Shown here one piece after another: positions 38,759 through 47,954 of a stretch of DNA of 64,000 bases. Numbering within the stretch: the stretch's first letter is position 1; the number at the start of each line of letters is the position of its first letter. Below the pieces are notes generated by a model. That model had not been told where the DNA came from, did not search any database, and worked only from the letters and a program-made list of their open reading frames with translations. Source of the stretch: Hirsutella rhossiliensis. Lineage: Eukaryota > Ascomycota > Sordariomycetes > Hypocreales > Ophiocordycipitaceae. Location: the NCBI RefSeq assembly GCF_020360975.1, contig NW_025408667.1, positions 5,704,001 through 5,768,000 on the forward strand, in the 5' to 3' direction. A program made the position numbers and the translations under genes.

Positions 38759-39574
38759 TCACTCCCACGGGCGTCCCTCCCCTGACTTGTCTAGCAGTTT
38801 CTCTTCAAGGCTTTGCATTTCCTTGTTCGCCCGTCGCACCCAAGCTTCTTCCTGATCGGCAGTGCCAATGCATGACTCTTCAAAGTCAATAAACTTGGCC
38901 CCGTCCTTGGTGATAAAGATGTTATACATATTAACATCCCCATGAATTATACCGAACCCATGTAGTTGCCGCAATCCTTCTCGGCATATCGCAAGATCCG
39001 CAATAGTAGGATGTCGTCCAATAACCTCCTCGATGATCAGCCCTATCACTCGGTCGTGTGTCTCCTCGTAAGCGTAACCAAGTAACTTTGGCGCCAGTGT
39101 CGAACCATAATAGGTTAAAGTCTGGTATGCTTTGGCTTCCCGTTCTAAGGCTTCGATTTCGAAATCAAAACGAGCCATTTTTAAATAGCACGGCTTCTCT
39201 TGCTCTCGGAAGCGCCAAGTTCGAGTCTTAACCCCCTCGAGATCTTTTAATTTAAAAATATCGAATAGGCCGTAGCCGTCGTACACGTATTCTTGCGATA
39301 AGGCATGCGGCTTAAACGCGTCAGGCTGTCTTCGTAAACCAGACTCGTCTATTGAGATGGTAAGAGTCTTCCATTCACCATACCACTCGGTGAGTTTAGA
39401 CAGTTCTCGTATAGCAGTAGGGCCATACGTTCGAGAGTCTTTCGGGATCAGATCGGGATATTCAAGCAAGACATAAACTGCCCTCTTCCCATGAACATCG
39501 TCCTCGCGAAGGATTCTGTATAAGCAGTCATCTTCCGCTGAGTAGATAGCCAAAATAGTATCTTGAATGCTCAT
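38759..39574 (-). CDS. Fungal protein-kinase-like protein, single exon
   Basis: The 271-residue product belongs by its motifs to the small atypical kinase-like proteins common in filamentous fungi. The catalytic-loop motif HGDVNMYN lies at residues 211-218 (the H-x-D-x4-N pattern). The metal-binding DFG is replaced by DFE at 230-232. A lysine in YLKMARFD (residue 132) and a glutamate in EREAKAY (about 145) could be the ATP-anchoring pair. No signal peptide or membrane segment is seen. Function and substrate are unknown, and fungal databases often mislabel this family. The gene is intact although it lies in a 2.3-kb island between transposon debris, with no sign of RIP. The ATG at 39,574 is the first in frame. 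Kinase-fold assignment is confident, activity is not. Confidence 0.75.
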   Translation of the reverse strand: MSIQDTILAIYSAEDDCLYRILREDDVHGKRAVYVLLEYPDLIPKDSRTYGPTAIRELSKLTEWYGEWKTLTISIDESGLRRQPDAFKPHALSQEYVYDGYGLFDIFKLKDLEGVKTRTWRFREQEKPCYLKMARFDFEIEALEREAKAYQTLTYYGSTLAPKLLGYAYEETHDRVIGLIIEEVIGRHPTIADLAICREGLRQLHGFGIIHGDVNMYNIFITKDGAKFIDFEESCIGTADQEEAWVRRANKEMQSLEEKLLDKSGEGRPWE

Positions 39575-39799
39575 GTTTATAAAACAACGTAGCGAATCGA
39601 GATGGCAAATACTTGGTAGAAATATCGGAGTAATATGAAGGTGAAAGGACAGACACTTTAGGGTCCGGATGCGGGGGAAATTGACCGCATAAGGTGGGGC
39701 AAAGTACGGCGGGCTATAAGGGATTTACCGGTAATCTGCCGGATCCCGTGACCCGCCGAACTTACACGCCGCTACGAGCTCGACATCAATCTATAATAA

Positions 39800-40780
39800 C
39801 TCTACCGCAATAGGGCTAAATTTTCCTAAATTTAAAAAGCGGTAGAAAAGCGATTATAATATATATAAATAAAGGAGAGTAGGTATAAGAGGCTATAGTT
39901 ATGCCTAGTAGACCTAATAGTTATATATAAGGGAGCCTACTTAACTAATATAACTCCCTTAGCCTAAGGATATAATATAAGCTTAACTTAGGTACCTAAA
40001 GACACACCTATGCTAACGGCAATAGCAGCAGCTAGATACCGAAGGACGAGGGGGTCTAAGAGGAACGAAGGAAAAGAGAAAGCACTAGGCAGGGTAAGGC
40101 AAAGGCAAAGAGGGCTAAAAAGGTATATTAGTAGAAGAGGATATAGAAGAAGATATAGGAGAAGATGCTATCTGCTAGCTAAGGGGGAAAAGAGACCTCT
40201 TTTATAGACCGAATTTTCCCTCCTTCTTCCTTAGACGAATAGGGGCTAAGGGATTATTTAATCGAGAAGAGGGCTAGCTAGAGACTCTGCTAAGGATCCT
40301 GCTAAGGATCCTGCTAAGGACCCTACCAAGGACCTTGCCAAAGACTCTGCTGCGCGGGCTATATATTCCTTAGGGTATAGATGCCCCCGTTAAATTATAT
40401 ATAAGGGAGCTTACTTAATTAATATAACTCCCTTAGCCTAAGAATATAAAATAAGCTTAATTTAAATATAGGAATATCTTAATACCCTCTTTTAGCTAGC
40501 TATTTATAGTTACTATACCTATATAAGCCCCTCCCTTATCTTAATAAATAGACTAAGATATACATTAAACCTTTTTATACCTTTATTTCTTTTATTATAC
40601 TCTTATGCCTTTACTTAAGACTTACCTATTAATTTATATACTTACCTCCTCTATCTAAATTATTTAGTAGATCTAGATACTTACTATATATATATCTTAT
40701 CCTAGGGGGTAAAGCCTAGCTTAAAGGACTTATAAAGAACTATATTATCACGTTCTAGTTACTACTTGCCCCCCTCCTAT
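39800..40780. mobile_element. Transposon relic with direct and tandem repeats
   Basis: CpA depletion returns here. A 70-bp direct repeat (39,921-39,990 and about 40,394-40,464, sharing tataactcccttagccta) brackets a segment at 40,010-40,390 that is the reverse complement of the sequence at about 22,327-22,738 in the AT-rich block. The segment includes a less mutated 12-bp tandem array. The 65-codon ATG frame at 40,010-40,207 is basic and Arg-rich and probably not a gene. This is a fragment of the same element family, possibly a nested or solo LTR. Confidence 0.65.
40278..40392 (+). pseudogene. Element ORF tail with KDPA repeats
   Basis: In the plus frame this stretch reads SAKDPAKDPAKDPTKDLAKD and then SAARAIYSLGYRCPR before a TAA. 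The 12-bp DNA repeat thus gives a 4-residue repeat that looks like a protein C-terminus. Upstream in frame there are stops that fit mutated Gln codons. The counterpart at 22.3-22.4 kb reads in the opposite orientation to the Gypsy pol relic there. Whether it was ever expressed is unknown. Confidence 0.45.
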
Positions 40781-42221
40781 ACTATATCAATGCAATGTTA
40801 CTAGTGCGTATTCACGGCCACCTGCAATCCCGCCTAAAGATCTTACTAATTACTGAGTTTATAAGACTATGGGCACCTTCGATGTCCTTCTAAGTCTCCT
40901 GCCCTCAGTGTCGATTTACTCCCGTAAGTAGTCGCCCCTAGAACTGTCTAAGAGATAGGCTAACTAGGCCCAATACTAGGCAAGCCAAACAACCACTATA
41001 TGCCACTAGAGTCACACTGTCTGCGGCCGCTGCGGTGTGACCGTTAAAGTAGTGGTGACTCCTTATACGACGGGAGGCTATACTATATACTTAAACGGGT
41101 CGACCATCAGCGTCGTCCGCGGTATATGCGCTACGTATGCCTACCGTACACCGTAATATAGGGAAGCTAGCGCAGTCCGGGAGACGGGCGGGCGGTAACT
41201 ACCTAGCTAGATAACCACGCTAAAGAGTGGTTGAGTATTATCCTATAGTGCGTCTAAGCAGGTAGGGAGACGCACGAGAAATAAAATTGATTTGACACAC
41301 GTCGTCTGGCGTCCCGAGTCCTCAATGCGTACTCATACGGCTGTAGGAGAGCTCAGTGGCGGCTCCCTGCGGGTTCATAAAGGTTGGGATGCCACTGACG
41401 GATTTCATCGTTGACCTTGTTGCAAAGGCCCGGGGTGGCGGCGGCCTGCAAAGATGCGTTTTGCAGCCATTGCAAGGGCTGGCGGGTATGCCGAGTTAAC
41501 GATGCGGGGAGTGCGATTGTCTTTTGTTGAGCAGCTTGAAGGCGGAGAGGAGAAGTGGGAGGAACTTCGTACAGGACCGCGAAACCGTCCGCCAACCTCC
41601 CTGAAGTTGAGGTGGAAAACAAAGCCGGGCAACTTTACTTGCTGCGGGGCGTTATTTGCCGTGGGTCTCAGTTGCAGAGCGAATCGATGAATAGTCTGTT
41701 GCGGTCCGGCTGAGGGTCAGCCCGGTCATCCTGTCTACCTACTATAGGGCCCGTGACCTAGATGCGATCTTATGACAGCCAAAGGGATACCGCAATAGCT
41801 GATCATGCAAGGATATATCTTTCTGCTCCTTTTTCCCAGCAAGGAAGGATGTTTACTAGCGTTAAGCGTTTATATGAATGCCTGGTTTATCCTCACTTGG
41901 TCGGCATCCCAAGGGGCAACCTCTTCTCGTCGTGCGGATTAACAGTCGCACAGGACAGAATACTGCACAAGCACTCCGTAACACAAGACTGACGAGTAAA
42001 AGCAGCAAAGCTGGACACATTGCTCAATTGACCCTATGTTACGAAAAGTCCTGGACAGCATCTCTGCACTATGAAAAGAAGAGCACCAAAGCCAAATGTA
42101 CTTCCAATCATGCCACTCGAAAGTCATTTGAAAAGTCTGGATCCCGTCCAGATTGCAAAACTTCACCCCAAAAATCCAGGAACGTCATTTTGTCTTTTTT
42201 TTATTTTCTCGTCATGCCCCC
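40781..42221. other. Gene-free stretch between relic and DUF1996 gene
   Basis: Normal dinucleotide use returns at about 40,790. An interrupted inverted repeat gtcacac...gtgtgac (41,012-41,042) surrounds a gcggccgc core. A frame on the minus strand at 41,405-41,632 contains LNFREVGG but no further support. The last few hundred bases probably carry the 3' untranslated region of the next gene, including a T-rich stretch at about 42,190-42,210. No gene is supported. Confidence 0.5.
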
Positions 42222-43861
42222 TCACAGCTTGCGCTTTCGGTGGCCGTGAGCGTGCAGATGAGCGGCCCGGTGGCGGCGGTAGTGGGCAGCATCGGTTGCG
42301 CGAGCAGTCACCGTCTTGGTCGACTCAACATACTCCGTGGCATACACCGTCTGTGCTTCGAGCAGAATCTTGCTTACCACGTTGCCATGGGTCACGTACT
42401 GAGTGCTGTAGCACTTCTTGTCTTCGGGCTCTGGCGCTGCGGCAGCCGGGGTAGGCTCCGCCTCAGGCACCACAACCGCCTCGTTCTTGGCCGTATCAGT
42501 GGCGGCCGGCGCCGGTCCCCTTGACTTCTCTTTGAAAATTTGGCCCGGGAGGGGAGACGCAGGCTTGGCAGGCTTCTCTCCGGGGCTATACTTCTTGGTT
42601 GGCACGGGCGTCTTGCCGCTGCCGTGGCCTTTGCCGCCGCCGCCGGGAAGTTTGGGCATCGGTCCCTTGACATTCTCGTCGCGGAGCTCTTGGGGAAGCG
42701 GCTTCTCCATGCTGCACTTGTCGGCCTCGTCCTTGGTCATGATGTCGAAAAGGGGGCAATCCTCGATTCTTCCCGAGTCGTTGGTGCACGTGTTGACAGC
42801 CTTCTGGAGGAAATCCTCGTCCCAGCCCATCATGAAGTCTCCGTGGTAGCCGTAGCCTGCGACCAGTTAGGACTGTGCCGTGTGGAAGCTTGTGGGACAA
42901 CATACCTGTTTCATCGCCATTGGACAGCAAAAATTTGCCCTTCTTGTCCTTGAATCCGCCGGTATTCCAGATGACTTCGTAGAGAAGGCTGGGCAGGCGA
43001 ATCGGGTGGGATTCAGGGCAAGTACCGCTCATGACGAGGTCAGGGAAAGCAACGTGGTCCATGTGGTTGTCACTGTCGATGGCGCCATGACCCTTCCAGC
43101 AGGAAGGAAACATGATCTCGAAGCGGATACCATCTTTGCAGTTGGCGTCGAGATAGGCCTTGTCGGGCAGGAAGTGGCGAGCAAGGGTACCCTCGGGGGT
43201 CTTGCCGTAGTTGAGACAATTGAAGCCGACTGCACGCTGAGCCAAAGCAGCTTGGGTCGTCTGCTTCAGCGAGGCCCAAGAAGACTTGTCCGGGTCAGGC
43301 TTGCTCGGGTCTCCCAGCGTATACTCACGGCGCTCGGTATCGCCAGAGAGCATTCGAAATCCATGAGGGAACGCCTTGATGTCATCTCCGTAGAGCAGAT
43401 AGTAGCTAAGTCGACAGAGTCAGCTCTGAACAGTTCAGAGCCAATGCTTGTTTGCCCAGGAGCTAGAGTTGGACGCCGGGGCGACGACTTACGCAAGCAT
43501 GCCGCCAACCTGCTCAACGAGCTCGTACTCGCCGGACTCGTGCTTGAAGTACAGCGCAGGGTGCCAGTAGGAAGACATGTCCTGCTTGACACGGCACGAT
43601 GTACACTCGCCGGCCAATAGATCGGGGCACGTTGCGTTTCCATAGAATCCTGGCGCGAGTTAGCATCCATCAGGATAACGAGTCGCTGTTGTTGTTCTCA
43701 CCAGAAGACCCGTGAATCGAGTGAACGTGGCTGGACATCTCTCCAGGGTTGACAATGGGATCCATTCGCGCGATACCGACGCGGCCGGGGCACTCCATCC
43801 GCCAGAAGGCGTTGGCGCCGGCGACGAAGCCGGCAGACAGGGCGACAACGGATTTCATCAT
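42222..43861 (-). CDS. Secreted DUF1996-domain protein
   Basis: Four exons give a 483-residue protein: 43,861-43,702, 43,649-43,493, 43,405-42,906 and 42,856-42,222. All junctions are GT-AG, and intron 1 has a TGCTAAC branch site. Residues 1-18 are a signal peptide ending ANA. The DUF1996 domain starts at FWRMECPGRVGIARMDP and carries HVHSIHG at 45-51, with paired cysteines (GNATCPDL, GECTSCRV) and, in exon 3, DNHMDHVAFP. The domain is common in secreted fungal proteins and its activity is unknown. After it come a Gly/Pro/Lys-rich linker, a segment with a CYSTQYVTHG-like motif, and a basic His/Arg tail. No GPI site is obvious. Start and splice choices follow the domain's continuity. Confidence 0.88.
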
Positions 43862-45412
43862 GGTTGATATGTATGCGGATTTGCCTGACGGTAGGAGGCT
43901 GCTGTGGTGTTTGGTCGTTGTTGGGTTAACGAGCGGTGAAAAGGAGCGGACGACGCAACCAGGCTGTCTGGAGGAGGGTCAGCGGTGGCCGAAGCCGTCT
44001 ACTGCAGACAGACGGGGTGGCAGTCGGCAAAGGCAAGACAGTAGAAAAGAGCGTGAGGATGGAGTTGAACTGTGGAATGGTGGAGAGAAAAGGCGGGATG
44101 CCGGGTCGGGGGAGCGTGAGGGAGTTGAGAGGGCAGGGCAGGTGCAGGCGCGTGAGCTGTTTACAGACGGCAACAGACGACCTGAGGCAACCGCGTCTGG
44201 CCGCCGCACCTGACGAGTGTCGGTAACCATGAAACATAAAGAGTGCAGTGAAGAAGAGTCCGCCTTGTGACCCATGCCATAGTCTTGTCATGGCGCCAAG
44301 GGGATGAGAGCTGCTGCACTTGCACCGCGCAGCAAGTTGCTGTATGAGGAGCTGTTTTCTTCCTCTTTCTTTACTTACCAAGACGAACGGGTTATGTACG
44401 CTGCAAACCAGTCGGTGCAAGGCCGCTGCTGTTGACGGGGGTCCAGGTGGTTGTTGGCGCAATGGCCAGAGGAGTCTGGGGACGAAGGAGAGCAAGTCCA
44501 GCAAGGCCGAGCCAGACAAAAACTGGAAGATGGCCAAAGTTTTCTACTCAAGCTGATTGTGGTGCGAGATGCTCAACCATGCCCGAGTGCTGATCCGAGA
44601 CGGTGAATTCCAGCGCGGCGTGTCGACACAGATGTCTGGCACTCTACCCGTTGCTTGCTCGCGCGGCTGTCCACGTAAACAAAAAAACAGCTGCTGGTCG
44701 GCTACTTGTCGGCGCGATCAGCCGGTTGAAATGCCGGACAATGGATTGACTGCCAACGGCTCGCTGCCTGGAGAGAGGGCGGTCGTCGACGGGTGCAACG
44801 AAACGCTTTGTTCAAGGTTGCACGGGCACGGCTGTCAAGTGTCGTTGCTCGTTGAACAAGTCGTCGGCGATTCCGAGCAGGGCTTTAGCGGATGGCCAGT
44901 TGAGCGGAGAAGCTTAAGGAGAGAACTGCTCAAACTGTCGAGAGACAAGAAACGAAGGTAGGTGTAGTTGGACAGGGTGAGATGCGCGTGGCAGGAGGAG
45001 AGAGGTAAATGACAGAAAAGGAGAAGTGCATGGCCGGGGATACGAAGGACACGGGAAATCAAGGGGGAAGTGAGCGTAGGAAGGGTAGGGTGGTAGGGTG
45101 TGTCTTGTCCATCAACCCCATCAAAGGGCCCAGATGCTCACATGTTGCTCACATGTTGTGCCAGTCTAGCCAGAATACGGGGGGCTGATGTGCAAGGGAC
45201 AAACTGACGTCTATTGTGGAAAAGCTAGCAAACAAGCCCTCGAGTCTCGAGTACACGGCCGGGACAATGGGCGCCGCGCCTTCAGGGGCTCGAGGGCGAG
45301 GTATCGGGCACCTCTGGATCGGAGGGAGAGGGGCCCAAGCCGGGGGAGGGCCAGTTGGAGGCGCACGCTTGATTGGCCTGCGAGGCCTCTAGCGGGGGCA
45401 CCGCCAAGCGCA

Positions 45413-45480
45413 AAGCAGGGGGCCGGGCCGGTTGGTGGGGGGCCGGGCCGGGGGGGTGCGGAGGGCGGAGAGAGGGGTGG
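45413..45480 (+). promoter_or_regulatory. G-run cluster, possible G-quadruplex
   Basis: The plus strand carries many runs of three to seven G within 70 bases, separated by short linkers such as ccgggcc. This satisfies the usual G-quadruplex pattern. A regulatory role is inference. Confidence 0.45.
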
Positions 45481-46812
45481 CCAACCAAGGGCCAAGGTGG
45501 TGCAGCGGTGGGGTGAATGAAGGACGACGAGGATGCTGCTGGCATTGGCCGTGAATAAGATGAGTGAGCTTTCCCGTCCTTTCCGCTCCCCAGGCCCCAA
45601 TAACGATGAGCAGCCAACAAGAGAGAGAGAGCGAGAGACGGCCCCTTGTTGGCGCCCTCCAAGGGGGGGGCACTGCGGTGGCACTGTTGCACACAAGGCA
45701 ATGAGCGCGGGGACGTGCGTCGCCCGCGCCTGTGAAATGCCATCTGGTCATCCATCTGGTCATCTGCATCCTCCGTGCGGATTCGAGGTAAGTTAAAGGG
45801 GCCTCAACCAACATTATTCCCCCGAGGCAAGAAGGTGGTTGCCCGTGCTTTGGGGGCACTTGACCGCCGGCCGTGTCGTGTCGCCTCAACGTGGTCTTTA
45901 TTTGTGCGTCTTGGGCTCTAGCACCAATGCACGCATGCACGTCTCGGCTTGACCTTGGCCACGGTACTGTGCTCTACAGTGCTGTACAGTACAGCCAAAG
46001 TAATGCATGTGTCGTGTGCCGTCATCACCATGCCTCACTTGCTTGCAGTCGCTGCATATGCAATGCATGCGCCTGCCTCTCCTTCTAGAAGTACAGGTAT
46101 CGCCGCCAGAGCGTGGTCCCCGCCGCACGGTGCGTGCTGGAGACTCGCGCCCGCTGCTCCGTGCATGGGCAGCCAGGAAGCCACTGTATCCATAGCACCC
46201 AAACCCGCAATGACGCTGCTGCAAGGGCCCGCCCGGGGCTGCACGAACGGCCAGCCACACCACGCGCGCGGGCTGCGGACTGGTCTGCAAGGTACCCGCC
46301 CTCTCGCACGCTTGTGCTCGTACGGATAGGATATTCGTACATTGGTTGGCTGATCAAGAGCGCCAGGCTCGCGACTGGGGCCTTCGTGGTTGGGCTTCTA
46401 GGCACTCGCTCCATTACTAACATGGCTCTCCGGCATGATGGCGGCAGCTCTCGACTTGGGCCAAGCAACAGGCAGGGATCCGCTGGCCACGTCCGACGAC
46501 GATCCTCCACGGAGCCGACCGATGATGTGCGATACAAAGCGCCCTCCCGCAACTTTATGCCGTGTGTAGTACCCGTAGGTACTTCCCAATCGATCCTCGG
46601 CACGGAAATTAACCTCAGGGGCAAGCGCCAGAAACATGAAACGAAGCCCCATAAAAATATTAAGCATCACCCATCCATCTATTCATCTGACCCTTCTTCT
46701 CCCCTCCACGATGGTCCCGTCTGTTCTGTTTGTTTTAAAACACGCGCCGTTGGTCCATCTGCATCTGCACAAAGGATGTTGTGCCAATTGTTTGCCTGGC
46801 CTGGAATGCGTC

Positions 46813-46838
46813 ATTGGCTGTCATTGGGCTGTCATTGG
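46813..46838 (-). promoter_or_regulatory. Three phased CCAAT boxes
   Basis: ATTGG (CCAAT on the minus strand) occurs at 46,813, 46,823 and 46,834 inside a near-perfect tandem repeat of cattggctgt. The spacing of 10 and 11 bases puts all three on the same face of the helix. CCAAT is the binding site of the fungal HAP/CBC complex. The nearest gene start is 1.1 kb away, so the target is unclear. Confidence 0.45.
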
Positions 46839-47954
46839 CTGTCATCAAACACACAAGTACAAACTGCGCCCAATCCAGAGGCCGGCAAGGTCGCAAGCGC
46901 TGCGCAACCGCGCCAAGGCAATGCGTTTGAGACCCGGATATGGCGATCGTCAGGAGCGCCACATACTCCGTATGCCTGCAAGCACTAAAATGCCGTGGCT
47001 CCGACAGGATGGGAAGCTCTCCCTTAATCTCATCTTTTTCTGTACTCTGTAGACACCTAAGCTACGTGGCCCATGCATGTACCTGCACAGTCTCGCACAC
47101 TGGCTGCCGCTCAGTCAGTCCTCTCCGTTTCTTGTACCCCAGATGCAATGAACAGTCGCCAGCACTCTCGCGGGCAGCAACTTCCCCGTAGCAGTCAACG
47201 TCCTGTACCGACGCATCCTGCTCTGAATGGCATCCACTACTTGTCATGTCACGTGGCAGCGCCTCGCTCGTCTTCACAGCAGGCCAGCTTCCGTCATGTC
47301 CACCACCTCCGTCCATTAATTAATAGGGGCCTGCCTTTGGCAGCAGGCGTAGGGTAGGTGTCATGCCTCGGTGCTGGAAATGAGCGCCAGGCGACGCGCC
47401 CCCCCTCCCCTGGGCGGCCGAATGCCCTTTCGACATTGTCTTCCACCGCAAGCACGGGCGGCTTGTCTTTTACCTTTAGCCCAAGCCACGGCGGTCTCGG
47501 GACAAAGCTCTCAAATGCCAGACCGAGTACCTGGTACCGCGGCTCAGGCAGGACAGGTATTGCCGCATTGCGTACTGTACACGTCAGGTACTCTACGCGC
47601 ACTCACCACTCGATGACGGTGCCTAGGTAGAGCCTCCCAGACGTCGGCGACACAGCTGCTCACCGTCTGTCGAACCAAGCCTTCACTCGCATTGCCATCA
47701 GTCCAGCGTGTCGTCGTAGTCTTTCTCTCCCGCCAAACGCTGTCACGTACCACCCGCCTCCCCTTGCTATGCAGCGCGCAACCATGTACCACCGCGAGTC
47801 ATGTGATGCGCTACAGTACAGCCACCAGTCAGTCACCTCAACTGCCAATGGCCACGCATCACCTTTTGCGCGTCTCGCTGAAAGATGCCGTGACTTTCTG
47901 GCCATGACTTGACGACCGACGACCCTCGACGCAACACCCTCGACCCATTCCACG

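Larger units (their letters stand above)
43862..47954. other. 4-kb gap without a supported gene
   Basis: Both strands have long open frames because the DNA is GC-rich, but none has a convincing start, motif or splice pattern. The longest (46,113-46,988) begins with GTG. The low end should contain the promoter and 5' leader of the DUF1996 gene, the high end those of the auxilin gene. Notable elements are a G-run cluster at 45,413-45,480, three phased CCAAT boxes at 46,813-46,838, and the palindrome gctgtac-a-gtacagc near 45,980. A non-coding RNA or a poorly conserved small gene cannot be excluded. Confidence 0.55.

Noticed and set aside
40010..40207. 65-codon Arg-rich ATG frame
   Set aside because: It lies inside a transposon fragment that is the reverse complement of the 22.5-22.7 kb relic and has no independent support.
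41405..41632. LNFREVGG, similar to the NFRD-GG motif of fungal tyrosine phosphatases
   Set aside because: No C-x5-R phosphatase loop or other conserved segment is present in any frame nearby.
42586..43353. 255-codon minus-strand frame overlapping the DUF1996 gene
   Set aside because: Only its first part is real exon 3. Beyond 42,906 it reads through an intron into the wrong frame of exon 4.
43926..44537. 203-codon minus-strand frame upstream of the DUF1996 gene
   Set aside because: It has a TTG start, no motif, and covers what should be the promoter and 5' leader.
46113..46988. 291-codon open frame on the plus strand
   Set aside because: It starts with GTG, has no recognisable domain, and the GC-rich region has long open frames on both strands.
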